Assembly (NCBI GenBank): GCA_016795565.1
Contig: JAEUGW010000013.1
Location: 62,001-126,000, forward strand
Direction: 5' to 3'
Length of the DNA: 64,000 nt
From: Opitutaceae bacterium
Lineage (GTDB): Bacteria; Verrucomicrobiota; Verrucomicrobiia; Opitutales; Opitutaceae
Below the pieces are notes generated by a model that was not told the origin of the DNA, did no database searches, and saw nothing but the letters and a program-made list of their open reading frames with translations. Made by a program: the position numbers and the translations under genes. Positions 8,864-16,745 of this stretch are shown piece by piece (the first letter of the stretch is position 1; each line of letters begins with the position of its first letter).

Positions 8864-9964
8864 ATGGGCAATGCATTTCTCGGTGTCCTCTTCCACTGGC
8901 TCGGCGGCCTGGCCGCCGGCAGCTTCTACGTGCCCTACCGGGGCGTGCAGCGCTGGTCCTGGGAAACCTACTGGATCGTCGGCGGGTTTTTCTCGTGGAT
9001 CATCTGTCCGGTGCTGCTGGCCACGCTGCTCACGCATGACCTCGCGGGCGTGCTCTCGCGGCAATCCGCCGGCACGCTGTGGTGGACCTACTTCTTCGGC
9101 GCCATGTGGGGCATCGGCGGCCTGACCTTCGGCCTGGCCATGCGCTATCTCGGCATGTCGCTCGGCATGGGTGTGGCCCTGGGCTATTGCGCGGCGTTCG
9201 GCACGCTGTTGCCCCCGGTTTTCAAGGCCTTCATCCCGTCCATTCCCGTGCCCGAGACCATCGGGCAGATCGTCGCAACGCGGGCGGGCCAGGTCACGCT
9301 CCTCGGCGTGTTCGTCTGCCTGCTGGGCATCGCCGTGGCCGCGCTGGCCGGACTGCGCAAGGAGCGGGAGATGCCTGCGGCCGAGAAGCAGCAGGCCATC
9401 GCCGAGTTCAATTTCCCCAAGGGCCTCCTCGTCGCCACCTTCGCGGGCATCATGAGCGCCTGCTTCTCCTTCGCCCTCACCGCCGGCACCCCCATCGGCG
9501 AGGCCTCCGCCGCCGCGGGCACACCCGTGCTCTGGACCGGCCTGCCGAAGCTCGTCGTCGTGCTGCTGGGCGGCTTCACCACGAACTTCGCCTGGTGCGT
9601 GTGGTTGAATTTCCGCAACCGGACCGGGCATGAATACTGCGCCGCCACCGCGCGCGCCGATGCCGCGCCGGCGGGCTCCCCGGTGCCCCTGTTGCGCAAC
9701 TACCTGTTCTGCGCGCTGGCCGGCGCCTGCTGGTATCTCCAGTTTTTCTTCTACACGATGGGCGAGACCCAGATGGGGCGCTTCGGCTTCGCCAGCTGGA
9801 CCCTGCACATGGCGAGCATCATCATTTTCAGCACCGTGTGGGGCTGGATACTCCACGAATGGAAGGGCGCGAGTCGCCAGGTGCACGGCATCATCGCCGC
9901 CGGCATCGGGCTGCTCATCCTCTCCACCGTCATCATCGGCCTCGGCACCTGGCTAAAGTCGTAG
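8864..9964 (+). CDS. rhaT: L-rhamnose-proton symporter RhaT
   Basis: 366-residue integral membrane protein with about ten hydrophobic segments. The N-terminal GLAAGSFYVPYRGVQRWSWE, followed by WIVGGFFSWIICPVLLA and FGAMWGIGGLTFGLAMRYLG, is characteristic of the RhaT family, as is NFRNRT in the middle and FFFYTMGETQMG near the end. It imports L-rhamnose with protons across the inner membrane. It is the last gene of the rhamnosidase operon, 69 bp after the isomerase-like gene. The start ATG has no strong Shine-Dalgarno, as for most genes here. Confidence 0.9.
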   Translation: MGNAFLGVLFHWLGGLAAGSFYVPYRGVQRWSWETYWIVGGFFSWIICPVLLATLLTHDLAGVLSRQSAGTLWWTYFFGAMWGIGGLTFGLAMRYLGMSLGMGVALGYCAAFGTLLPPVFKAFIPSIPVPETIGQIVATRAGQVTLLGVFVCLLGIAVAALAGLRKEREMPAAEKQQAIAEFNFPKGLLVATFAGIMSACFSFALTAGTPIGEASAAAGTPVLWTGLPKLVVVLLGGFTTNFAWCVWLNFRNRTGHEYCAATARADAAPAGSPVPLLRNYLFCALAGACWYLQFFFYTMGETQMGRFGFASWTLHMASIIIFSTVWGWILHEWKGASRQVHGIIAAGIGLLILSTVIIGLGTWLKS

Positions 9965-10010
9965 CCCGACACGGTGGGATCAGCACTCGCAACCGGAATG
10001 GCGCGAGGGT

Positions 10011-12095
10011 TCAGGGCGCATATCGCCACAGGTTGATGCCGCGGGTGAAATACAGGTTGCCGGCGGCGTCCTGCATCAGGTCGATGCCTCCGCCGGTTTC
10101 CGTCAGCACGGTCAAGGCGCGGCTGCGGGGGTCGAGCTTGAAGAGGATCTTGCCGGAGATCGTGCCGTAGACCCAGCCATCCCGGGCAAGCAGCAGGGAG
10201 GCATCCTTCACCACCACGGCGCTGGCCACCGGCTTGTAGCGCACTGCGGGAAAGAGATTCCGGGGCTCCTCGAACTGCCGCGTGACGGGGTCGAAGACCA
10301 CCAGCCAGCCCTCCACCATGAGCCAGATCTTGCGATCCGGGCCGACGATCGCCGCCGAGATGACGGTTTGGTTCGGAATCGAATCCGGCAGCGCCAGCGC
10401 CACGGACGGAGACCCATCCACGGGATAGACCAGCAATTTGGCCTTCGCCTGTGTCGGCCCGACGCCGAGTCCGCCCGAGATGGAGGTGCCCGCGTAGACG
10501 ACGCCGTCGAGATACACGCAACTCACGAGGCTCAGGTCCGTGAGACCGAGCTCGCGATGCCCGAGCGTCCGGCGCCGGCCGGTCCGCGTGTCATGAAGCG
10601 TGAGTGCGCCACCGGTCACGCCGTATTCCGGCACGGTGCCCATGATGACGGTATGCGCACCATCACTGCACATCGCAAACGGCCGGTCCTGCCGCTCCGC
10701 GTGGAGGCTGAAGAGCAACCGCGGATTTGCCCCCTCTTTCCAAGCCTGGCCCGGATCATACTCATAGAGGAGCGCCCCGGGATATCCGCCAAAATACATC
10801 TTCCCTCCGACATGCGTCATGCCCTCGCTCTGGGCCACGCCCCGCCATGTCGGCCCGACGACCCGTGGCTGCAGCGGATCAAAGATCGCGACGCCCCCGG
10901 TCAGGTATCCGCCCAAGTAGATCCTGCCATCCGGACCCATCAGGCTGCTGGAGATGCTTTGCGCCACCGGCGCTATCTCCAGCGCCGTCGCCTCCGTTTT
11001 TCCCGATTCGACCGAGGTCTTGGCCAGCCAGATCCGCCCCCCGAAATTGCACACGCCCACCGCGGTCTCTCCCGGAAATCTTCCCTGGTCGGTCAACCGC
11101 ACCAGCAGTGTAGCGTAGGAGTTTGCCGGCCAGGGTTTGTCGCCGACCGGCCGCGTCGCCTTCGTCTCCGGGTCGTAGACCATCAGATTCCGATCAGACG
11201 TATAATATACCCGGCCCGCCTCATCGGCGCCAAACGACAGGCCGGTCATCCGGAAGGTCGCCTCCAGCGTCCCCTGCCCGGTTTCATCCATCGCGATGAC
11301 CAGCGCCTGTTCGGTGGAGATCAGCCGCACAAACAAGCGGGATCCGATCACCGTGGGCGCATAGGGAAAGTCCGCCTCGGTGTGGTTGGGCGGAATCATG
11401 GTCCTCGCCTGCCCGGTTGCCAGGTCATACCGCACCACCTGCGCCCCCGGCCCCACCCCGGCGTAGAGCACCTGCCGGCGGGCATCAAAGCCGATCGCGC
11501 GCGCGTAGGTGGGAGGGCGATCGAGGCTGGCGCGAATGGCCTCCCCGCCGACCTGGCTGAAGCCTGTGTCAGGGTGATAGCGGAAAACCTGCGCCCCAGG
11601 AAAGGTGCCCCCGTAGATCTCGCCGCCCGCGCCCGCGCTGAATCCGTAAACAAAGCTCTGGCCGGGCAAAGCCTGCCCGAGGTCCGCCATACTTCCGTCC
11701 CCCGGGTCGTAACAATAGACATGCCCGCTGCGGTAGACCCCGGCATAAACCCGGCCGTCTGATGCCACCCCCAGTGCCCATCCTCCTTCCGAGCCGGGCA
11801 ATGTGAGGGACTGCCGCACCTGTCCGGTCTCGACATCCGCAACGATGAATTTGACCGGGGTCTGCCCTCCGTCGAGCGCCCCGTCCTGCAAGATGTAGAC
11901 CTGCAGCCGGCCGTCCGGCGCGTGGCCGAACGCCGCCGCATGGGTGGTTGCGCCAAATACCCGGGGCCCGAGATCCGTGAAATGCGGGTCACCTTCCGCC
12001 ACGGTGCCGGCCAACAGCAGGCCGGAGCCGCCAACGCAGCCACCAAACAGTCGGAGCGCCAAGCGCCAGTAGGAATGAAGTGAACGAACAAGCAT
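10011..12095 (-). CDS. Secreted beta-propeller protein of unknown function
   Basis: 694 residues with a likely signal peptide (MLVRSLHSYWRLALRLFGG, then a hydrophobic GSGLLLAGTVA). The rest consists of repeated blade-like units ending in aromatic-Asp-Pro motifs, for example GRVYAGVYRSGHVYCYDPGDG and GEIYGGTFPGAQVFRYHPDTG, with further units such as GKMYFGGYPGALLYEYDP and GRIYLGGYLTGGVAIFDP. This suggests a propeller of seven or more blades; similar folds occur in virginiamycin B lyase-like and polysaccharide-lyase proteins. No catalytic residues can be assigned. It is the distal gene of the - strand block, 104 bp beyond the PIG-L remnant, with a degenerate copy of the local operator just upstream. 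Confidence 0.6.
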   Translation of the reverse strand: MLVRSLHSYWRLALRLFGGCVGGSGLLLAGTVAEGDPHFTDLGPRVFGATTHAAAFGHAPDGRLQVYILQDGALDGGQTPVKFIVADVETGQVRQSLTLPGSEGGWALGVASDGRVYAGVYRSGHVYCYDPGDGSMADLGQALPGQSFVYGFSAGAGGEIYGGTFPGAQVFRYHPDTGFSQVGGEAIRASLDRPPTYARAIGFDARRQVLYAGVGPGAQVVRYDLATGQARTMIPPNHTEADFPYAPTVIGSRLFVRLISTEQALVIAMDETGQGTLEATFRMTGLSFGADEAGRVYYTSDRNLMVYDPETKATRPVGDKPWPANSYATLLVRLTDQGRFPGETAVGVCNFGGRIWLAKTSVESGKTEATALEIAPVAQSISSSLMGPDGRIYLGGYLTGGVAIFDPLQPRVVGPTWRGVAQSEGMTHVGGKMYFGGYPGALLYEYDPGQAWKEGANPRLLFSLHAERQDRPFAMCSDGAHTVIMGTVPEYGVTGGALTLHDTRTGRRRTLGHRELGLTDLSLVSCVYLDGVVYAGTSISGGLGVGPTQAKAKLLVYPVDGSPSVALALPDSIPNQTVISAAIVGPDRKIWLMVEGWLVVFDPVTRQFEEPRNLFPAVRYKPVASAVVVKDASLLLARDGWVYGTISGKILFKLDPRSRALTVLTETGGGIDLMQDAAGNLYFTRGINLWRYAP

Positions 12096-12101
12096 GTCGT
12101 G

Positions 12102-12117
12102 GTAACGGGTTGGATGT
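12102..12117. promoter_or_regulatory. Degenerate RTAACC-N4-GGTTAY site before the propeller gene
   Basis: GTAACG-GGTT-GGATGT matches 9 of 12 consensus positions and sits 6 bp before the ATG of the propeller gene, the same placement as several stronger sites in the locus. A 9/12 match can arise by chance in a window this size, so this is a weak candidate. Confidence 0.25.
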
Positions 12118-12199
12118 TTTTCTCGGGTTGGATTTCTGGCAATTGTCAGGGCCGTTGCGGGTCCGGATCAGGCGGAGCAACGCCGGCAGGTTGGCGTGA

Positions 12200-12454
12200 T
12201 CACGGACAGAATCTGCGCACCCGACCGTCCACATCGGCCTGAGGGCGTTCGATCTGTCCGCGAACATACTCCCGCACGCCCAGCGCCGGACCCTTGACCA
12301 GCGGGGTCAGGTCCATCGCCCAGGTCAGACCTCGGCTCCGATCCGTGACTTGCGTCGTGTGATCGGTGGCAGGCACCAGCCGGCGCAAGGGCTCAAGAGC
12401 GCCAACCCTGCTGTCGGGCACGAAGATGTCCGCCTGATCGTGGGAAAGTTTCAT
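12200..12454 (-). pseudogene. PIG-L/LmbE deacetylase remnant with large internal deletion
   Basis: The 84-residue frame starts at an ATG 10 bp after the ROK-type gene. Its first 14 residues (MKLSHDQADIFVPD) look like the N-terminus of Opitutaceae PIG-L deacetylases, and the last 50 or so (GLTWAMDLTPLVKGPALGVREY onward, with QADVDGRV near the end) look like their C-terminus. The zinc-binding HxDD region and all of the Rossmann-like core, roughly 150-200 residues in full-length members as I recall them, are missing. Reading frame is kept across the junction near SRVGALEPLRRL. Probably an inactive deletion derivative of an N-acetyl-sugar deacetylase; expression as a short peptide is possible. 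Confidence 0.6.
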
Positions 12455-12464
12455 GTGGTAGGGC

Positions 12465-13865
12465 TCAGGTGAGTGCAGGCAGGCTGGCGGCGGCGACCGC
12501 CTGGCCGTGCCGTTTCGACGCCTCATCGGGCATGCTGAGCGCCACCCGATCGGACAGTTCCGGGAATTCGGCCCGCAACACTTCCCGGGCGCACTCTAGG
12601 AGCAGCTCCCCGCCAGCACCGGAGGTCACGCGGCCGAGCACCAGCACGGTGCGCAGTTCGTAAAGCTCGGCATAGAGCGCGATGCCATAACCAAGGTATC
12701 TGCCGAGGGTCCGATAGATCGCGCGGGCCCGGGGATCATCCTGCTTCATCGCCTCCTGCACCGCGACGAGACGTTCCGGCAGGCCCTGCGCATCGGGGAA
12801 CTTGAACCCCGCAACGGACGCGAGCCGGGCGACCCCCTGCTGGGAGAAGTAATTCACTCCGCATCCCGCGTCCCCGGACCACTCGTCACAAGGCGCCGCC
12901 TCGCTGTAATCGACCGGCACAAACGCGAGCTCATTGAGCCAGGTGGTGATGCGGCCTTCGGGCGTCACATAGCCGCCCGCCTGGCTGGTCCCCATGGAGA
13001 CCCCGAGCACCGCGTTCGTGCCCAGCGACATGGAGCCGGCGAGCGCGGTCACCTCGCCGTCGTTGGCGACCTCGAAAGGCACATTGTTCCATTGCGCGCG
13101 CAGCGTGGCGAACATCGGGCGGATGGTCGTCTCAAATGCGGCCGGACTCACACCCCGGAACAGCGACCCGACGCGCGGTTCGTTGTTCACGTAGACTCCG
13201 GCCGCGCTGCCCCCGATGGCATCGACCCGCGGCAGATGGGCGGCGGCACGGCGAAGCGAATCCTGCACGCCCGCGACATGATAAGCCGGGTCGCGTTCAA
13301 AGTAAGGCGACCACGCGATCTCCTCCGCGAAAACCACCTTCCCGTCCATGACCGCCGCGGCCTTGCGATCACTGCCCCCGAGGTCGAAGCCGATCCGGCA
13401 GCCCTGCAGGTGCCGCCCCAGGGACAGGCTGCGGTCGCACGGCCGGGGGATCGCATCAGTTGACACCGCGCGCACCACGAAGGGAGCCCGGTAGATTTTC
13501 GCCCCCATAAACTCCGCGTCGAAGGCTCGGGCCCCCTGGACGGAATAGATCCGCGCCAGCGCGGAAGCCACCTCGTCAGCACCCGCGATGAGCACGGTGC
13601 ATCCGCCCTTTTGCCAGAGGAGTGTCTTGATGAGGCGCTCGACATAGCGGAGCGTAAGCGGGTCGTTCGCCGCCGACACCGGCAGCAGGCGGTCGTGTTC
13701 GACAAAGGTCGTTCCGTCGGGCCGCTGCAGGACGATGCTGATGGCCCGGCTGTCGGACGCCTTGGCGACAATTCCGCGATACGCCCTGCGCCACAAGCTG
13801 GCGGGAACAAAGGCCGGATCCAGCTCTGCGGGCACCCGGAGCGATGGCATGGACAGGAGCGTCAT
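12465..13865 (-). CDS. ROK-family sugar kinase-like protein
   Basis: 466 residues from the ATG at 13865. The central IGFDLGGSDRKAAAVMDGK is the ROK phosphate-binding region, followed by GGSAAGVYVNNEPRVGSLFRG, VEVAND-type VANDGEVTALAG and VSMGTSQAGGYV. The segment CDEWSGDAGCGVNYFSQQGVARLA replaces the usual CGRxGCxE zinc motif and marks a ROK subgroup. An extra N-terminal 150 residues precede the kinase fold. Likely phosphorylates a sugar or amino sugar from the locus, or acts as a sensor; neither can be decided from sequence. Lies between the aminotransferase (127 bp upstream) and the PIG-L remnant (10 bp downstream). Confidence 0.68.
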   Translation of the reverse strand: MTLLSMPSLRVPAELDPAFVPASLWRRAYRGIVAKASDSRAISIVLQRPDGTTFVEHDRLLPVSAANDPLTLRYVERLIKTLLWQKGGCTVLIAGADEVASALARIYSVQGARAFDAEFMGAKIYRAPFVVRAVSTDAIPRPCDRSLSLGRHLQGCRIGFDLGGSDRKAAAVMDGKVVFAEEIAWSPYFERDPAYHVAGVQDSLRRAAAHLPRVDAIGGSAAGVYVNNEPRVGSLFRGVSPAAFETTIRPMFATLRAQWNNVPFEVANDGEVTALAGSMSLGTNAVLGVSMGTSQAGGYVTPEGRITTWLNELAFVPVDYSEAAPCDEWSGDAGCGVNYFSQQGVARLASVAGFKFPDAQGLPERLVAVQEAMKQDDPRARAIYRTLGRYLGYGIALYAELYELRTVLVLGRVTSGAGGELLLECAREVLRAEFPELSDRVALSMPDEASKRHGQAVAAASLPALT

Positions 13866-13992
13866 GGCTTGAACCCAGTTTGCGGGCTCCGGCCGGACCA
13901 ATGCGCGACCGCCGGCGCGGCGTCATGACAGTGGCAGCAGATATGTATCGGGTGATCAGTCACGGTGGAGTCGAACATTCGGAACATGAGGT

Positions 13993-15219
13993 TCAATGCT
14001 GGAGGCGGGCGGCGACGGTCGTGACCGCCCGGGCAAGCTTGGCCACATAGGCATCGGACATCGCTTCGTTCATATACAGGAGCAGGCCATCGGCGATGAT
14101 GGCCTCGGCCACGGGACAGCGCACCTGGCGGTAATCCATCGAGGTGAGGCCGGCATCGCGCACCGGCCAGGCTCCGCCGAAGAAATTGTGGGTCTGGAAG
14201 ACCCGATAACCGTAAACCGGTTTGGGCAGATAGCCCTCGCTCAGGCTCACCCCCTCGGCCCGCAGGGCCGCGGCAAAGGCCGCCTGGCCGCCGGCGAAGC
14301 GCGCGGTCTCCAGCCGGAAGAAATAAAACCAATAGCTGTGGGTGTCGCCACTCCTCGACTCGGGCGGCAGCAGGCCCGGGACTTTCGCCAGCTCGACCGT
14401 CAGCTGCGCGGCAATCTCGCGACGACGCGCCACAATGGCGTCGAGCCTTGGCAGCTGGGCCGCCGCGATCGCCGCCTGCGGCTCGGTGATCCGGTAGTTT
14501 GGCGCGAGGTCGGCCGGATCGCGCAACAAGGCCGCGTCCTTCTCCCCGGCCACGCGATCGTAGGACTTGTCGCCCCATTTCTGCAGGCTGGTGCCGTAAT
14601 CATCGATATTCGTCCCGACGACACCCCCGTCGCCGCAGCTGAGGTGCTTGAAATCATTGAAGGAATAGCAGCCGAAATCCCCGATCAGCCCGACAGGACG
14701 CCCCTGGTAGCGCGCCCCCCAAGCCTGCGCGCAGTCCTCGATGAGCGCCAACTTGTGCTCGTCGGCGATCGCCCGCAGCGCCGCCAGGTCACAGGGATTG
14801 CCGGCCAGATGCACGGCCATGATCGCCCGCGTCCTGGCGGTGACCGCCCGGCGCACGGCCGCCGGATCCAGATTGTAGGTCCGGGGTTCCAGGTCGGCGA
14901 ACACCGGCACCGCCTGTTGGTAGAGAATCCCGATCACCGAGCCCATGTCCGTGATCGGCGGCACGATCACCTCATCACCAGGGCGCAGGCGCAGGGCCGC
15001 CACCGCGATATGCAAGGCCGCGGTGCCGGACGAGCAGGCCGTGAGATGCTTGAACGCATGGTGCTTGCGGAATTCCGCGAGAAGCGCCGCGGTCTGCGGC
15101 CCTTTCCAATAGAACAGCGACGGCTGCCGCAAGGTCTCCGCCAACCGGGCCAGCTCCGGCTCGCCCCAACGGACCGGCCGCGGGAAGGCTTCGTCGATGA
15201 TCGGCGAGCCGGTGTTCAT
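13993..15219 (-). CDS. DegT/DnrJ/EryC1/StrS-family PLP aminotransferase
   Basis: 408 residues, fold-type I PLP enzyme acting on keto-sugars or keto-cyclitols. Visible features are the cofactor-binding SSGTAALHIAVAALRLRPGD (about 63-82), EDCAQAWGA with the PLP ring Asp near 162, and the Schiff-base lysine K191 in SFNDFKHLSCGDGGVV. The start ATG overlaps the stop of the upstream amidohydrolase-like gene by four bases (15216-15219), so translation is probably coupled. In a catabolic setting it may remove or exchange an amino group on a sugar or inosose (inference). A second family member lies at 28353. Confidence 0.85.
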   Translation of the reverse strand: MNTGSPIIDEAFPRPVRWGEPELARLAETLRQPSLFYWKGPQTAALLAEFRKHHAFKHLTACSSGTAALHIAVAALRLRPGDEVIVPPITDMGSVIGILYQQAVPVFADLEPRTYNLDPAAVRRAVTARTRAIMAVHLAGNPCDLAALRAIADEHKLALIEDCAQAWGARYQGRPVGLIGDFGCYSFNDFKHLSCGDGGVVGTNIDDYGTSLQKWGDKSYDRVAGEKDAALLRDPADLAPNYRITEPQAAIAAAQLPRLDAIVARRREIAAQLTVELAKVPGLLPPESRSGDTHSYWFYFFRLETARFAGGQAAFAAALRAEGVSLSEGYLPKPVYGYRVFQTHNFFGGAWPVRDAGLTSMDYRQVRCPVAEAIIADGLLLYMNEAMSDAYVAKLARAVTTVAARLQH

Positions 15220-15965
15220 TCGAAAAATCTCCGCGCGTTGCCGAAGCCGACCACCCGGCGCTCCGTGGCGGAAAATCCCCGGTGGGCGAGTTTCGCGGTC
15301 TGGGCCTGGGCGGAGAGCATCGGGGTCAGCGTTCCGAACAGGAGCCGGCGCGGCGGCAGGCGCGGACGCAGGAGCGCCGCGAGTTCGATGTTCTCCATGT
15401 AGGCGAGGTCGGCGAGGAAGTTGTCGGCCGCCTCGGCCAATTGGAGCGCCTCGCCCACCGCCAGTCCGGTGCAGAGGGCGGTCATGCGCGGGCATCGGGC
15501 CAGGAAAGCCGCGATGTCCGCCACCGGCACCCCCTTGACGTTGAGCGCGAAGTAGCGCTGCCGCTCATCCTCCAGCCTGACGGTGAGCACGGGTTTAAGT
15601 CCCGCCTCGGCCAGCTCTGTGAGGAAGCGGTCCGAGACGGCCCTCAGCCGGTAGCCATGATAGGCGGGCATCAGCCGGACCGCGCTCACCCGGGCCCCGG
15701 CCGCGCACTCGGCCAGTTGCTCGCGCCAGTTCGCCAACCTCGGGTTCACGACGGGCAGCGGCACCAGACGGTGCTCGCGGCGCACTGCGGAGAACAGGCG
15801 CCGGTTCGCCGGCATCGGCTCCGGCGCAAAAACGGCGTCCAGCGGCGAGACCGCCGCCCGGGCGATGCCGCTCCGCTGGAGGTGGCGCAGCAGGCCCGAG
15901 GGCGACAACTCCGGCATGAGGCCAAACGGCCAGGCTCCGAGGTAGCAGTTGGCGTCGAAGAGCAT
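15216..15965 (-). CDS. Amidohydrolase-2-like TIM-barrel protein lacking metal ligands
   Basis: 249 residues of the amidohydrolase-related (PF04909-type) fold, with the start FDANCYLGAWPF, VRLMPAYHGYRL in the middle and LLFGTLTPML, then GFGNARRFF at the end. The usual N-terminal HxH is replaced by NCY, and the C-terminal catalytic Asp of the GSD motif by Thr (GTLTP). By comparison its neighbour at 15971 keeps both. It may be a metal-independent enzyme or a non-catalytic partner. Spaced 5 bp after the neighbour and overlapping the aminotransferase, so the three are one transcription unit. Confidence 0.65.
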   Translation of the reverse strand: MLFDANCYLGAWPFGLMPELSPSGLLRHLQRSGIARAAVSPLDAVFAPEPMPANRRLFSAVRREHRLVPLPVVNPRLANWREQLAECAAGARVSAVRLMPAYHGYRLRAVSDRFLTELAEAGLKPVLTVRLEDERQRYFALNVKGVPVADIAAFLARCPRMTALCTGLAVGEALQLAEAADNFLADLAYMENIELAALLRPRLPPRRLLFGTLTPMLSAQAQTAKLAHRGFSATERRVVGFGNARRFFE

Positions 15966-15970
15966 GACGG

Positions 15971-16741
15971 TCAGGCTAGTTTTAGCAGGCGTGCCGCGTT
16001 GTCGTGCAGGATCAGCTGCTGCTCCGCGCGGCTCAGCCGCGCCCCAAGCACACGCTGGATCGAGACTCCGGGATCACGCCCCGGCAGGTCGGAGCCGTGC
16101 AGGATGCGGCCGGCGCCCAGCTGTTCGACCGCATATTCAATCAGCCCGTCCTCGGGCGGCCCGCCGGAGGTGTCAACATGGACATTGGGCAGATCCTTGA
16201 CCTCGAGCACGCCGCGGACGCCGCAGCCCGTAAGGTGCGCCATGATGATCGGCACATCCGGATGGCGGCGCGCCAGCGTCGCCGTATCCGCCGGGTCGGT
16301 GTGAAAACTGCGCTGCCGGAGGATGGTCTGGCTCCAGGTGTGCTGCAATACGACAAGGCTCCAGCGCCGCGCTGCCGCCATAACCGGCTTCATGCAGGCA
16401 TCCCGGGCGTTGTTGCAGATCTCAAGCTTGATCCCGATGAAGCCGTGCTGGTCCACGCACCGCTCCACCTCCCCCATCACCGCCTTTTCACCCAGCAATG
16501 GATTCACGAAGCAAAAGAAACGGAAATAGCCGGGATAGGCGCGCTGCACGCGGGCGCTGTCGTCGTTGACCTCGCGGATCTGGGCCGCCGTGAAGTGGCG
16601 GCCGTGCAACAGCACGTCGCCCAGTCCGACCATCCGCTCGATGCCGAGCGATCGGCCGCGCCGCACCAGCCGGTCGATCTCGGCGCGCCGGAGGCCGCGC
16701 TTGAACATCACGGGATGGGTATGGGCATCGATGACGCGCAT
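15971..16741 (-). CDS. Amidohydrolase-2 family metal-dependent hydrolase
   Basis: 256 residues from the ATG at 16741, with the metal-binding IDAHTHPVMF at the start, FIGIKLEICNN and VVLQHTW in the middle, PIIMAHLTGCG and the catalytic Asp in ILHGSDLPGRDP. This is the TIM-barrel amidohydrolase_2 pattern seen in decarboxylases, lactonases and amidases. Substrate unknown. Starts 4 bp after the end of the ceramidase-like gene and leads into its degenerate relative 5 bp downstream. Confidence 0.8.
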   Translation of the reverse strand: MRVIDAHTHPVMFKRGLRRAEIDRLVRRGRSLGIERMVGLGDVLLHGRHFTAAQIREVNDDSARVQRAYPGYFRFFCFVNPLLGEKAVMGEVERCVDQHGFIGIKLEICNNARDACMKPVMAAARRWSLVVLQHTWSQTILRQRSFHTDPADTATLARRHPDVPIIMAHLTGCGVRGVLEVKDLPNVHVDTSGGPPEDGLIEYAVEQLGAGRILHGSDLPGRDPGVSIQRVLGARLSRAEQQLILHDNAARLLKLA

Positions 16742-16745
16742 GTGA

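Noticed and set aside
239..9886. Long open frames on the - strand opposite the rhamnoside operon (up to 951 codons)
   Set aside because: They are antisense to well-supported genes, have Arg/Gly/Ala/Val-rich composition without domains, and are expected in high-GC DNA.
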